A stretch of DNA of 64,000 nt, taken from Hanleya hanleyi (lineage: Eukaryota; Mollusca; Polyplacophora; Lepidopleurida; Hanleyidae). Shown here piece by piece: positions 1 to 12,522 of this stretch. The DNA lies in contig JAVTVY010018894.1 of the NCBI GenBank assembly GCA_036873755.1, positions 1 to 64,000 of the forward strand, in the 5' to 3' direction. Numbering within the stretch: position 1 is the stretch's first letter; each line of letters begins with the position of its first letter. A program made the position numbers and the translations under genes. The notes under the pieces were generated by a model that saw only the letters and a list, made by a program, of their open reading frames with translations, was not told the origin of the DNA and made no database searches.

Positions 1-540
1 TGACGCCCTCGGGAACAAGGGGGTCCTTCCAGAAATCTGTGCCTGTAACAATTGCTTGGAGTGTGTATTGGGGTACAGAACGGCAGGTCTACGTTCTATA
101 TTGCGTGAAAGTCAAAGGATCATATTCTGTGTTGAGGCGTCAGTTGGGTAACATCAAAGGGGTAGCGTGTCCGGAGTGGTCTAGGGTCGAGTATTCTGAT
201 TCTGGGTGTTTTTGCTATGCGGCGTTGTCACTCAAGGCGCTGTTAGTATTCTTGTAATCGTCATCCGTCTTCTGTTTTAGGTCTTGTCCAACTCGTCTAT
301 GGTCTTCGGTGTGCCTGTATCATATGAAATAGAAGGCTTGTAGTCATTCTTGTTTTCTATTGTTTTTCGATGCAATAATTTGATATATCTTCCTCACAAC
401 AACAGGCACCCCCCGACCGTCGGTCACATAATATGAATAGCAATATATAATTAAGTGAGTAAATAGATGGACAAATGGATAAACAACTAAACATTTCGAT
501 GGATTCAGTACTTTGTGAATACACAAATAAACAGCTCTGT
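1..540. other. No recognisable gene
   Basis: A 72-codon open frame at 39-257 has no recognisable domain and I would not call it a gene. No repeat structure, RNA gene or splice-supported exon was seen before the tandem repeat that starts near 541. Confidence 0.5.
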
Positions 541-950
541 GTTATTTCTGAATGCATTATCGTTTGATGGCCATAAAGAATTTGTAGGACAATGAGATAG
601 ACGGCCCTCAGTATCAAGGTAACTCCGCCATCACCATTTCCTATTTTATGCCGAATACTGCTCGCTATATGCGATTTGGCCGCAACTATTGTTGTCGTGA
701 ATTCAATTAGATTTGGCCATCGTTTGTTTTGTAGGACAGTGGAACAGACGCCCCTCAGTATCAAGGTAACTCCGTTGTTGCCATGCCTATTTTATTTCTA
801 AATGAGCCTGGCATTTTGGCCGGATGTTATGTATGGATAGTTATTATGGCCATAATGTTTTGTATGGCTATGGTGCACACGGCCCTCAGTATCAAGGTAA
901 CTCCGATGCAACCATACCATTTGTTTAAGTCCGAAGAATGATTTGGCCTC
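541..950. repeat. Degenerate tandem repeat, about 140 bp x 3
   Basis: The core CCCTCAGTATCAAGGTAACT occurs at about 605, 746 and 883, each preceded by a similar TTTGTAGGACA-like or TTTGTATGGC-like stretch and a GGCCAT motif. The spacing is about 140 bp. Open frames across it (357-764 and 798-1025, minus) are repeat translations and probably not proteins. Confidence 0.7.
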
Positions 951-1099
951 TATCAAATCGTGTGATAGTACTTGGTGTACTAGTGTTTGATTATGTGGAA
1001 AAAAAAGTGTTGACTGCGCATGCACGGCGGTAGTATTATATACTGGAATAATAACCAGCAGCTTTGATAAAAGTTATTAAGGACTTGAATACCTGATTT

Positions 1100-2016
1100 C
1101 TAATGGGGGGGCTTAGGGTTTAATATCGCTGGTAATGTTAAGGGAGTGTTGGATTTTTTTAATTCGTTTCTAAGTGCCTCACGTTGTCGGTTTTGGATTG
1201 GACATTCACGCAGGACATGTTCTATTGTTTCTTCTACATTGTTGCATGCGGTACAGAGTGGTGAGGTGTTTTTCAGAAGCATGGACAGATGTGATTTAAG
1301 TCCGGTTTTGCCTAGTCTTAACCTGGTGATAATACGGTCGTCGCGTTTGCTGTCTAGCTGGAATCCACAACTCCGTCTTTTCCCCTTATCTAGAATACTA
1401 TGTAGCCATCTACCTCGGTTTTCTTCGTTCCATTCTTTTTCCCATTTACTATCTATTCTAGTTCTAATGATGGAATTCAGTTCTTTGGTTCCTAGTCTTA
1501 TATGCACGTCAGGTGCAGTTTTGGTGAGGCTATCTTTGGCTGTCCTATCGGCGGCTTCATTTCCCCTAACGTCCACGTGGGCGGGAATCCAAGCTAAAAT
1601 GGCGTCAATGTCATTGTCTCTTATTTGTGTACATAGAATTTCTATTTCGTGTATGAGATCAGGTCTGCTGTTGGATTTGGAGTTCTCTATAGATACCAGT
1701 CCGCTTAAGGAATCACTAAGAATAACGGTGGAAACCGGTCGGTTCTGGAGAACCCATTCGAGGGTCTTGATTATGGCGACTAATTCAGTGGTGTATACAG
1801 ACATACAGACATATTGTCTGGTAGTTTGAAGCCTTCGTGGATGTCAAGTTCTGGAATAACGAATGCAGAACCTGTATTGTGACTTGTGTTTTTGAAGCCG
1901 TCTGTATATATTTTCAAGCGATTTTTCCAATGTGTGTCAATATATTCGAGGGCAGTGACCCTTATATGCTCTGGGTTGTCCTGTTTGGTGATGTGGCTAT
2001 GTATATTCGTGTCCAC
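1100..2016 (-). pseudogene. LINE RNase H domain, frameshifted
   Basis: The N-terminal strand with the IYTDG motif lies in frame 2016-1780. The rest (ELVAIIKTLEWV, SDSLSGLVSI, AWIPAHVDVRGNEAADRTAK) lies in frame 1804-1100. The acidic catalytic residues and the HxxxxGNE-type motif of type I RNase H are recognisable. A frameshift near 1800 separates the halves. A conserved cysteine-rich tail (CTACNNVEETIEHVLRECP) follows, as often found at the end of I-like LINE ORF2 proteins. Confidence 0.82.
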
Positions 2017-2075
2017 GTGTGGTGTGATTAGTTGCCATGATGGTCTATTGACCTTGTCAGTGTCGGAGATACAAG

Positions 2076-2392
2076 CGGGTGGTTGGTGGGTGTCCGATGG
2101 GCACAGGTTCCTGTTGCTTCAATGCACTTTGCTGAGAAGCAACAGGAACTTGATAATGTGGTGTCTAGCACTGTAATATCACTTGTCTTTATTGCACCAT
2201 GTAAACGTCCTGTCTGTGTCTTGTGGGCTGTCCTCAGTGTTTTATAGGGTGGATGGAGGGTGTCTGGTTCCATGCTGCTTCAAAGTAGCTTGGAACACAA
2301 CTGGGCTGGGTGGTGCTTAGTTGGTTCGTCGTGATATAGCTGAAATATTGTTGAAAGCGACGTTAAATTCTATTCACTCACTCACTCGCTCA
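2076..2392 (-). mobile_element. SINE-like element with GAGT head, inserted in the LINE
   Basis: On the minus strand the element opens with GAGT-type repeats and TTTAACGTCGCTTTCAACAA and ends near CCACCAACCACCCG. It is flanked by a direct duplication GAGATACAAG (2066-2075 and 2393-2402), and it interrupts LINE sequence. A second copy at 50,264-50,593 is on the plus strand with its own 12-bp duplication. I could not find a clear tRNA-like A/B box, so the promoter class is unknown. Confidence 0.8.
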
Positions 2393-3696
2393 GAGATACA
2401 AGAGATTAGAATGTCGTGTTCTTCGAATAATCGTTCTATCGTGTAACCGAGTGGTGCAGAGTCTTTTTCCCATTTTGTTTTTAGGAATTCGTATTCGGTT
2501 TTTGGGCCAACAATTTTTTGGCATGGGTGGCTTTCGCCCTTGGCTATTGTTTTCCCTGCATATTTCATTGACAGCTCTTCTCGTCTTAAATGTAAGGGTT
2601 TTTCATTAGTTTCTATTTGTAGACTGCATAAAGGAGTTCCTTTGAACGCCCCGGTGGCTATTTTTAAGGCCGAATACTGAATGCTGTCTATTCTTTTTAA
2701 ATGGGTCTTGCATGCTGATTGATACGCGATTGAACCATAGTCTATTTTGGATCTGATGAGTGTTTGATATCATTTGATTAAGCTAACTTTATTGGCCCCG
2801 CAGTTGGTACCCGATACGCATCTCATAAGGTTCAGGTCTTTGTTACACCGAATAATTAATTGGTCAATGTGGTCTTTCCAAGTGAGTTTTCGGTCGAATA
2901 TCATACCTAGGTATTTGACACTATTCTTAAACTCGATTTTCTGTCCTCCTAGTGATAGCGTGATGTCAGTGTTCTGTTTATTTGAGAATAGCACACCGGT
3001 AGTTTTGACAGCTGAAAATTTGAATCCCCATTTATCGGCCCAATCGCTGACCGTATATTGTTAGTTTTTTTATCGAGCCAGCAGATTTCCACATGGCAGC
3101 ATCGTCAGCAAAAAGTGATTGTTCAATTTCAGGATGCTTTGTGTCAATTTCGTTGGCCAGGCCATTAATCAGGATGTTAAAAAGGGTTGGGCTTATGACG
3201 CTGCCCTGTGGGGTGCCGTTATCTAGCTGGTGGTCCATGGATATGGTGTTACCAATACGAACTTTGAAGTTTCGGCCATGAAGACAATTTTTTATCCAGT
3301 GTTGTATTCTGCCCTTTATTCCCAGGTTGTTTAATTGGGTGATACTCCCGTTAAACGCAAGGTCAAGGTCAAACGCCTTTTCTATATCCAAGAAAATTCC
3401 TAATGTAAATTGGTGTTTGGCATTACCCTTTTTGATAGAGTGTTGGAGTCTGGCTATGTGGTCTAAAGTACTTCTTTTTTTCCGAAAACCGCTTTGTGTT
3501 TTGTTTAACAGGTTGTTGCTTTCCAGGTGATATTCAAGTCTGTTTTTGACCATGGTTTCCATAGTTTTGCATAAATTTGACGTGAGTGAGATCGGCCTAT
3601 ATGACTTACTATCTGAAGGGTCTTTACCAGGTTTTGGTATTGGGATAACAATAGAGGATTTCCATTTGCTCGGGAGTTTTTGGTCTTCCAGCTCAC
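2374..3696 (-). pseudogene. LINE reverse transcriptase, frameshifted
   Basis: RT motifs are visible in frame 3562-3032: an A-type motif LDIEKAFD, a B-type motif NGTPQGSVISPTLF and the C-type catalytic motif SLFADDAAMW. The palm and thumb continue in another frame at 2994-2770 (KYLGMIFDRKLTWKDHI), and a further piece follows at 2568-2374. At least three frame changes separate the parts. The product would copy the element RNA at a nicked target; the breaks rule out a functional protein. Confidence 0.85.
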
Positions 3697-4220
3697 ATTA
3701 ATTAATTTCAGAATTAGTTCCTGCGTGTTGTTTGGTAGGTGCTTTAGGATTGTATACCCTAGTTTGTCTTCGCCGGGTGAACTTTCTTTTTTAGAGTGTA
3801 AAGCTTTTCTGTATTCATTGATAGTAAAGTCTCCGTTAAGGTAGTTTTCTATATAATCATTTGTGTCATTTTCCAGGATCGTTTCTTGTTTGATTTTTCT
3901 GAATTCTGGTTTCAGGTTTCTATCGCTACTGTTTGATGCGAATGATTCAGCAAGATATTCTGCCTTTTCGAGGTTAGTTCTCTTTGTTTTGTTTAGTACA
4001 GGTATTGTGTTTGTTGCTTTCCCTTGAATGCTTTTTATTTTATTCCAGACTTTCTTTGAGTTAGTTTTCGTATCTATAGTGTTGCAATAATCTTCCCAGC
4101 ATCTTGATTTGGCTTCTTTGACGCTTTTTCTGCTATTATTTTCAGTTCCTTATATCTTTCGTGGTCACTCTGGAGCCGGCTTTTTTTAATTCTCTGAGTG
4201 CTTTTTTCTTTGCCGCGTTT

Positions 4221-4815
4221 TCACCAAGGCACTGGAGTTTTGTTGGGCCGCTTATTCGTGACTGGAATATGTCTTTGTGCTATGTTTAGAAGTTTGTTGG
4301 TTATATTTTCATTGAAAGTCTCTATATCATTACTAAGTAGATCGTCATGAATTAGGCTTTGGCAATCGTTTTGGAAGCTTTCCCAGTCTGCCTTAGAGTA
4401 TTGGAAGCGTGGGAGAGGGTCTGTTTTTTTCATAATCTGGTTTCATGCTAAATTTAGTTAGGATTGGAAAGTGGTCGCTGTCTAGTGTATCTGGTACAAC
4501 TGCCCATTCTGATTTAACTGCTAGTTCGGGAGAGACTATTGTTAGGTCAATTGCAGTGAGTTTACCGGTTCGCATATCTATTCTCGTCCCTTCTCCTGAG
4601 TTCAGGAATACGAGGTTATTATCATCTAACCATTTTTCCACTGATTTACCCCTATCATCTGACGTGGTGCAGGTTTCGTCCCAGATTGGATTATGACTAT
4701 TATAATCTCCGCAGATTATAATCGGCGAGTCATATTTTTGGGTGATTTTGTTTAGTTCATTTTGTGATATTGTTTTTAGAGTGCCAGGGGCGTACCCCTT
4801 ATAAAAAAATACCAT
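4221..4815 (-). pseudogene. LINE AP-endonuclease C-terminal part plus linker
   Basis: The frame at 4815-4393 contains the core of an endonuclease/exonuclease/phosphatase domain. It shows the GDYNSHNPIWDE motif, a DLTIVSPELA segment and the catalytic-type SDHFPI motif, with W and N residues in expected places. A second frame (4433-4221) carries the downstream linker after a frameshift. In the intact family this domain nicks the target DNA to prime reverse transcription. The N-terminal catalytic part is missing, so this copy cannot be active. Confidence 0.8.
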
Positions 4816-5300
4816 GGTTTATAACGGAATAAACCATGGTAACCATGGTAATACCATGGTTTTCATGGTAATACCATGGTACAAATGTACCATTCAATGT
4901 ACTGGTTCAATGTACCATGTTTTCATGGTAATACCATGGTACAGTTTGCACCATGGTTCAATGTACCATGGTTTTCATGGTAATACCATGGTAATACCAT
5001 GGTACAGATGTACCATGGTTCAATCTACCATGGTTTTCATGGTAATACCATGGTACACATGTACCATGGTTCAGTGTACCATGGTTTACTCTGTTCAACT
5101 ATGGTAACACCATGGTAATACCATGGTACAGATGTACCATGGTTCAATGTACCATGGTTAAACTTAACCTTGATCCACTATGGTAATACCATACTAATTA
5201 CCTTGGCGCACAATACAATGGCTTAACATACCATGGTTAACCATTTAGAACAATATTAATACCATGGTACATAAACAAACCATGGTACTGTATAACATAT
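4813..5300. repeat. Palindromic CCATGG-rich minisatellite
   Basis: Repeated segments such as TACCATGGTTTTCATGGTAA and GGTACAGATGTACCATGG form overlapping dyad-symmetric units. CCATGG recurs dozens of times, with decaying copies to about 5,290. It abuts the truncated 5' end of the LINE. The 97-codon plus-strand open frame inside it is a repeat translation. Confidence 0.85.
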
Positions 5301-6884
5301 TTAACCAAAATATTATTTCCCTGATTTTTTTGGCGTACTGTTGTTAGTGAAAAAAACAAACAAAACATGGGAAGGCTTTCAATTTACGAGAAATAAATGA
5401 ATGAATGCAAAGTTATGCCTGTGAATAAAGTTGAATGGCTGACAGAAAGGCTTAGAATTAAACCGGTATAGTTAAACAAATGATGTTTACAAAATATACT
5501 GATTGTAATGTTTACCTCTGGCGAATAACATCACGTGGTACGAGGCGGAAAAGAAATGTATATATTGGGTACTCTGAATGCTTGTCCTGGAACAAAAGAC
5601 ATTCTTATTTTCTTGGCTGGAATCAGTGAGGCTTATAACATGTTTAATTGTCATCTCTGCATTAAGGATTATAAACAATTAAGGGAAGAGTCTCCCCGTA
5701 GTTGCCGGAAATAGGAATTGACATCTTCAACTCAGAGCTACGGCGCAGGCCTTGCTTCGATGAAAAGCCACCCCACGAATAGGGAAATGTGACGCAAGCT
5801 GAAACGTTTTCTAAACTTTAATACAGGAGAAATTTTATCAAAACTATTTGTCAGTTTATTAGTTGCCGAATAAATCCAACGTCGGATTTCGACTTCTCAG
5901 CCAACAACAACAACACGTACAGTCAGGCTGACAAAAAAAAAGTGACATCGTGGCCGGGAATTTTTTTATGTCTTATTTTTTCGAACGGGCTGTTTATCCA
6001 CTGAATATGTCCTCTAATATTCCAACATTCCAACATTCAACTCTAATAAAGATTCGAATGAAATTTCCTCTTTTAATAGTCTTGCAATATGAGGCTATTG
6101 TTGCTATACTTCGTTGATTTCCGTTGTTTTTCCGAATGGTCGATCGATTCCGAATGGGAGTCAATTGTGAGATCGAAAACGAGGCTACGACAAACATGGC
6201 GGTGAAAAAGTAAATTTCTGTTTGGGTTTCCCTCCACAGTTTCGTAGTAATGGCCCCTCTCTAATTTCATAATACGATAGACTGCCCTTGTTCTGCTACA
6301 TCATAATTCTTATTGTCTTCTTAATAGCTTATATCTATAATGCCATCCTATTCAGAATTATCAACGCTGCAAACGAGTACGTACAAATCGAGGCTGGCTT
6401 CGTCTACACGCTGATCGGGATCATGGAGTAAAGTTTGTCCTGCCTCAGTTATGCCCCTTGGGTGTGCCTAAAAATCGGGACTCATTTACGGGAAGAAAAT
6501 CTGACAAAAAACGAGCAGGTTGACACCCACTTTTGTTTGCCTTTTTAAGTTGAGACCGGACCAGAGAACGTGTGTAAGAAGTTTAATTGAAATCGCTCTT
6601 ACAGATTTTTCTGGGAATTGAGCCGAATTTGACCATTTTTCGACATTTTTAAGGGGTTTTCTAGGAAAAATAAAGCAAGCATGGAGAAGAATGTTCGAGT
6701 TCAATTTTTCTATAACATAGCAGTGTCATATCTTAAAATAGTAGTTCCATCATGCTCTTTCAGAAAATATATACATATAAGTGATTTGGGTTGAAGGTTT
6801 TACGACAACTGGTGACCGAAAAACGGACCCATAGTCTATTCCATGCCGAATGGAAGAATCTCTGGAGTGCACCCAACGAAAAAT
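5301..6884. other. No recognisable gene
   Basis: AT-rich sequence with only short open frames that resemble no known domain. Frames at 5994-6270 (minus) overlap one another in different phases. No RNA gene or clear repeat was seen. Confidence 0.45.
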
Positions 6885-8248
6885 AACGGTTTTGTTGACA
6901 AAATCCGTGTTTGATGGCAGATTCACTCTAATTTAAGGAGTCATTAGGTGGTTGTCATAGTGCTGGAGATGCTAAATCATATTATTTATTCGATAAAATG
7001 CTTTTTGTGCCTCTGTCTCAATTCCCCACGTCGTATACAGTTAAAGATCTCGGGCGACTTACGTCTTATTTATTTTTTTCCTTTTCGGTCTGTATATGTG
7101 ATTCGGGCTAAGGGGTCAGCAACAACAACCAAAGAAAAAAGACTCCCTCAGCCGTTGTTTTTGGGCTATCCCACCCCCGTCTGCCCAACCCCAACAATAT
7201 CCAAGTCGCTCCGCCGCGCCTACACCCAGGAATCGTTTACAGCGAAAAGGGATGCGTGTTCTCATGGCAATGAATGGTAGACTTAGAGACACACCCGCCA
7301 TTGCATGTAACGGCTAGTCATAGTGAATACGAAAGGCGAAATCTGATGTGCTCGTGATGATGACATGTCCATTTACATTTCGTCAAACCGTTTTAATTCC
7401 TTCCAACACGACTACGAAGCTGCAGCCAATCAGAAACACATGAAATTTACAAATCGAAATTCCCACTGTCGGCTATCCAGTAACTAACCACTGAAATAGG
7501 TGATCGAGAAATGAACACAGAGCGCAATGGAGAGAAAAAAACACTTTGATCTTGGCGTGGGCGATGACTGTGATACAACAACGATTCAAATACGTACTGA
7601 GGTTTCGTTAAATTCCACTTCGACTCAAAATGACGCCTAAAAACATGCCGCCAAAGCACACGTGACCCGAGTAAGCGATTCACATTGGCTAGAATAGTTA
7701 CACTGGACGAGTTCAAAAACATAAAAAATGTGGGGGTGTAAAGTCCCAAAAACAGGCTAACATGTAGACCTACAGCAGTGTGCTGGATATACGACACCTC
7801 CCCCCATCCCCTTTTTTAGATAAAGAAAAGAGACAACGGTCTCATAATGTTCCGTAATGAACTAGAACAAATGCTTAACCCAATATCAGAACACACGCTT
7901 TACACACGGTGATAGTGAACTGGCAGTCCTATAAATGTTTGTTCTGTGAACAGTGAAGATTGAGCTTGATCAGTGACACTGTGAAGAGTTCCAACGCAAA
8001 AGAATACTAAATGTACATGTATAAAGTGTATGCGGTACACTTACTATTAAGTTTCACACTTTGCTAAAAGTTGAGTTCAGATGTGGTACGGTACATGTGC
8101 ATGTGAGTGTAGGCGGAACAGCTACTGTTACATTTCAGTCTTCGCTAAGCCGAGTTACGATGTAGGGTAGTCCTATTTACTCAGCAATTTACACTTAAAC
8201 TTAATTTCAAAGTTGGTTAACCACTGTACCTCACAAAACTCAACATAG

Positions 8249-8557
8249 TTAACAGATCCAGTCTATTGGAGGTTTCACACTTCGCCCGGATCTTGTAGTA
8301 TGAAATGTTGTGAATGCCGTCTGTATATCTCCCCTGGGATGTGCTGGAGAGGAGGGGGAAGCCACTCTGGTTTCCCTGGATGAGGGCAAATCTACATCCG
8401 CAAAACACGGCTTGAGCTCAGGTGTAATTTCAGGGGAAGGCTCTGCAGTTCTTAGTAGATGACGTCTGTTCCTCCGTAGAACGCTGCCTGTTGCTGACTG
8501 AACTATATAAGAACTAGGACAGGCATGGTGCTCAGTTGCTATCGCAGGGTTCCACAC
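8249..8557 (-). pseudogene. Gypsy-type polyprotein C-terminal fragment
   Basis: The 102-codon frame resembles the extreme C-terminus of a Gypsy integrase polyprotein. It has a GSVLRRNRRHL motif followed by a proline-rich stretch and a terminal TTRSGRSVKPPIDW motif. No integrase core precedes it, so it is an orphan fragment. It lies within the part of SD1 missing from SD2, which fits an insertion in one copy or a deletion in the other. The repeated TGTTGTGAATG at 8,310 and 8,722 would suit a deletion by microhomology. Confidence 0.55.
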
Positions 8558-9346
8558 ACCATTTTTCCTAATACGAACACCATCGTTTTATCGTGTGTAT
8601 CAAAATATATCGACAAAAAACCTGAGACGCCCATTCACTCCTGAGTTAAAGATCAACGACAGATCAATGAGGGTAGGTCAATAGCTCGGCAGTTACCTCG
8701 AAGTCCGCACTGTCCTGAACAGTGTTGTGAATGATTAATTTATCCAATTGTATGGCCAAATATATAACCGTGCATATCTAGTGATGCTTATACAGAGTTG
8801 TGAATGAGTATCCAAGTGTTTGGTCAAACATACACTAGATGTTCAGCCCTCCTACATTTTGGATTTTGAGGCATTCTCCCATATTTAACATACGATTTTG
8901 GTACTTGAGCTATTGCCAGAAATCGGCATTGTGAATGGGCGTTTCCTGTGGTTAATTTCAATCAGGCTACATGTGGAAACATATATATGTAACAGATTTA
9001 AATGTTTACGGCACCGTGTTACTTTATTCTCAGGTTGTATACCAGGTTACATTTTCAACTGCTCACTAAAATCCCATATCCAATTTCTCTGATTCATTCG
9101 AAAAAACTATATATGTGATTACTTTTATATAGACTGTTATGGGCTTATTATCACTCTTTTTTCTATGGGTGGAAGGTAAAGAAATCCCTTAATCTGAAGA
9201 ATTCTTTGAATTTACCCATGGTCATGCGCACTGAAGGACAGTGCACAAAGAATCCCGATAAAACAAAAACAACGAGCTGTATAATCGAGGCATGTCTCAT
9301 CAGCGTCTGCGACGTATATACTACATTCACAAACGCGACACGCTAA

Positions 9347-9949
9347 GGGTAGGAATACACCAGAGCCGTTGCATTGGCGCAGGCGGCAACGCTCGCGACA
9401 ACGCATTTGTCCGTGCATTCACCATATGCGTCTTTTGGCTGCGATGGAGGCTGCGTGTATGCCTATACCTAATTTAAATAACATAACGTATGCTAATTCA
9501 GCACCAAGTAGGCGCTTTATAACCGGACGGAAAATGTTGTGGTGCCCTTTTCCAACAGCTACAGGTATGGAGGAAAGAGCAACATTGGCCATAATGGATA
9601 TGATGGATGATGCAGACGACGATGACAATGAAATGTTGGCCCTGATGGCATCGACTTTGGTGCGAAAACCTAGAGAGTGTTGGGTGCATTCAATACTCTT
9701 GAAAAGAAAGCGCAAAGGAGAATAATAATAATAATGTCTTTGACCTTCCAAAGGCAATGCGTAGGCCTGTGCAGCGCGTCAAAAAATGGAAAATTCCCAA
9801 TTCCAACGGCAACGCAAAGCTATAACGCAACCGATACTAAACGCAATGCGAATAGTGTGTTCACCACTTCTTTTTGCAACTTGTTCAATTTGTTGCGACA
9901 ACGCATATGCGAATCGCATTGCGATGACGGCTCTGGTGTATTCCTACCC
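9347..9949 (+). mobile_element. Non-autonomous PIF/Harbinger element
   Basis: The ends are inverted repeats, GGGTAGGAATACACCAGAGC on the left and its complement on the right, about 23 bp. They are flanked by the 3-bp direct repeat TAA (9,344-9,346 and 9,950-9,952), the target preference of PIF/Harbinger elements. The matching place in the other duplication copy, near 49,287-49,300, reads GACACGCTACGCAAATG without the element and serves as an empty site. It is 603 bp long and lacks a full transposase. Confidence 0.9.
9567..9725 (+). pseudogene. Harbinger transposase N-terminal fragment
   Basis: Starting at the ATG at 9,567, 52 codons read an acidic Met-rich helix (MDMMDDADDDDNEM) followed by CWVHSILLKRKRKGE. 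This resembles the W-V-x-P and basic segment at the N-terminus of HARBI1-like DDE transposases. The frame ends in a run of TAA codons, and no DDE catalytic region follows. It fits a deletion derivative that kept the first coding bases. The same frame extends upstream to 9,369, but that part lies in the terminal region. Confidence 0.6.
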
Positions 9950-10441
9950 TAAGCAAATGTCCGTTGTGCGTCGCGAATCCCTAGGTTAATCTCTTCGCAG
10001 ACGGCAACGAGAACGTGGCCTGAACGTTCATTGCACTTCAAGTTTAAAAATTTTCTTCAAATGCGACTCACGGCGGACATTCGCGCCGCACGTCGCATTA
10101 TGTGAGTCATCGCTCATGTCTCCTGGCTATTATTCCCAGAATAGAAGATCCATTTTGTCACAAATTCGAAAATACTCCTTATTCTTTGCATAATAGTTTT
10201 CACTATCAAGCGTAAACAGTATGTCGATCTATTGTAGGCATTCTATTGTAGGTGGTAGCAGGAACATAGTACATCAGTAGTAAATAAAGCGGAACTTTTG
10301 TCGCATTGAGGGTTAGGCTGATTAGGTCATGTGGAGTGATTTGACGTGACGTTGCAATGTCGTCATGGATGACGTCAGGTGACATCACTTCCGGGTCTGG
10401 GTCACTTCCGGGCGAAAGGCCATTTCGACACTAAGTGAAGA

Positions 10442-12522
10442 GTACGACTTTCGGCACGCGACACTTCGGCACCTTTCTATTACAGGCAAAATTATACCAA
10501 AAATTAAGATTCTATCATCTTCTTCAAAATATGATTAACATACAAGCAGGCCATTCTAAGGGTTACCAAGTTGTAGATTCTTCAACCGCGAATATAAGCG
10601 AAATTTCGGCAACTTTTTGCACATATGCAGTTGGTTTAGAAAGGCATGGTCTCATAAAGCAAAACCACATGTATTGAGGTACATGACTGGATCTGTTTAT
10701 TTGTTAAATATATGTTACAAGAATAATGTGAACATTTTCATCTTCAGCCTAATTTGGCCTGGAAAGGGACTGCCGAAATGTCGCGTGCTGATATGTCGTA
10801 CTTTCCACTTGGTGCCGGGATGTCGCGTGCCGAGATATCGCGTGACGGAATGTCGCTTACCATAGTGTCGATTCCTGGGGAAAAAAGCCATTTTAGCACC
10901 AGAATTGTGTTGAAAATAACACAAATTGTGTAAGAATCAACATTAATGCGTAGATATATTAAGTTTAACACAAAACCATGTTTATTTCAACACAAAACAT
11001 TTTGTGTTGAAGCCATTTTAGCACAAAATTGTGTCAAAACAACTCAATCTTTCTCGCAGTGTTGGGTTTGGGTCGTGGGGGTTTATGTCCGGGGGTGCTT
11101 TGTCAGTCGGGGTTTTTCTTGGAGTTTTTCTCCCGAACCCATTGAATCCACCAAAACTTTTAATAATTCATTTATCCCCCAGGCAGACTGAATCATGAAG
11201 CCACCTTTATACGGATATAGTTGTCCGATAATTATAATGGACTAGAAGAAAATCAGATATCAGCATCAATCTGGGAATAAATGTTGTTATCTTATTTGTG
11301 TGTCCCTGACCACGTTACGACTACACTGTGATGCAATGTTCACACTAGAAAAATAAAGAAACAAAAAACACACTGTGTTTGATAAACACGAACTTGAGTC
11401 AGTTATCTCTCGTGTTTACAAATGTATTTAATGGTAGTCGGCATTTTTCTACGCTAAACCTCAACAATACTCTCTCGCTAAACCTCAACAATACTCTCTC
11501 TACGCTAAACCTCAACAATACTCTCTCGTAATATATACAACCATATTTAGCAAAAAATATTCATTCGAACGGGCAAGAATTATTGAAGTAATAAGCGCAG
11601 AGAAAATGAATATTTGGAAAACGGGGTATAACATCTTAATTAACATTTGAGAATGTCAGATAGCTGGAGCCTCAGAAATCAGCTTTCTGGTTTTTTTTTT
11701 TTTTTTTTTTTAACTCAGTCCCTTTTGTGTGGCAGTCTGTAGTCTACTGTCTCGATCGGACTGACTAGATCTATAAATTAATCCGCGAATGAAGGACGGG
11801 GCGGTAGGAAGGGGTGCATTCGTTTTGTTCGTTATTTTGTCATAGTATTACAGTAAGACACTGTAGATTGTTCTAGAATTGTGAACTTGTTGACCTCCTG
11901 TATTGTGATAAACATGTTTACGTTTAGCTCATATCGAATGTTCTCGTAATCTTGACCGATACCAAAATAGCCGCTGAGTAAATGATCTAAAACAGCGCCA
12001 GCTGTTCATTCATCTATAGTCCCCGTATGAAACTCTGTGTTATACAGCAGCGCTGTCTGCACATTTGCGTAGCGCCATCTAGCCATCTCTGCATTGTATA
12101 TACTGAATCTATACTCCATTGAGATTTACGATGGAAGTCTCGAGAAGAAATAGCCTCTGTTTATTTCGGTTAATAATGTGGAATCTTCTCGAATTATCGT
12201 AACTGTATCTGGGTTAAATGTTACGTCATTGTTATGCCGATGAACTTTCTTGAACTGATAGAAATAACTCGAATCCCGGTATAGTATATATAATGTGTCT
12301 CGCTCAGTTGTGTAGGCAGGGAATTGAATACTGGCTTTGATATACGCTTGGTGTACTGTGAGATTCTTGAACGGATTTTTTGGTGCATAATTGGATACGA
12401 ACTTTATCGGAGAATATTGCCTGAGATTACTGACAACTTAGATTATATTTCCTGTTGGCTGTGTTTAACCGCTGTTTCTACGTGAGTGAATCAACGAAAT
12501 CTGGACACTGGCTGAGCGTGAA
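10442..12522. other. Non-coding, short local repeats
   Basis: No gene was recognised. Local structure includes GTCGCGTGCCGA-like repeats (10,775-10,865), several ACACAAAATTGTGTT-type near-palindromes (10,895-11,045), three copies of CGCTAAACCTCAACAATACT (11,450-11,528) and a T-run at 11,691-11,712. Confidence 0.6.

Larger units (their letters stand above)
1083..4812 (-). mobile_element. Degenerate, 5'-truncated LINE (endonuclease-RT-RNase H)
   Basis: Read on the minus strand, the fragments occur in the order expected of a non-LTR retrotransposon ORF2: the C-terminal part of an AP-type endonuclease, a linker, a reverse transcriptase and an RNase H. An RNase H after the RT is typical of I-like clades. 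The frame is broken by several frameshifts and by a SINE-like insertion at 2076-2392, so the copy is dead. Its 5' side stops at about 4800-4812, where a palindromic minisatellite begins. ORF1 and the endonuclease N-terminus are absent. The exact 3' end is not defined; about 1083 is only where similarity to coding sequence has ended. Confidence 0.85.
6885..10441. repeat. Segmental duplication copy 1 (SD1)
   Basis: This stretch matches 37,195-38,312 (left half) and 48,348-49,770 (right half). Shared landmarks are GGAGTCATTAGGTGGTTGT near 6,937 and 37,250, GTGAACTGGCAGTC near 7,915 and 38,238, and GTAGGCGGAA near 8,108 and 48,491. The right end is near ACTAAGTGAAGAGTA (10,429-10,443 and 49,765). 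The other copy is split by a 10-kb Polinton; this copy is split instead by a Harbinger element (9,347-9,949) and has about 440 bp extra at 8,315-8,758. No terminal repeats were seen at the ends, so it may be a true duplication or an unidentified large repeat family. Confidence 0.85.

Noticed and set aside
7447..7797. Minus-strand frame with an open counterpart at 37,709-38,095
   Set aside because: The two copies differ by compensating indels with frame change in the middle, and no family is recognisable; more likely non-coding repeat.
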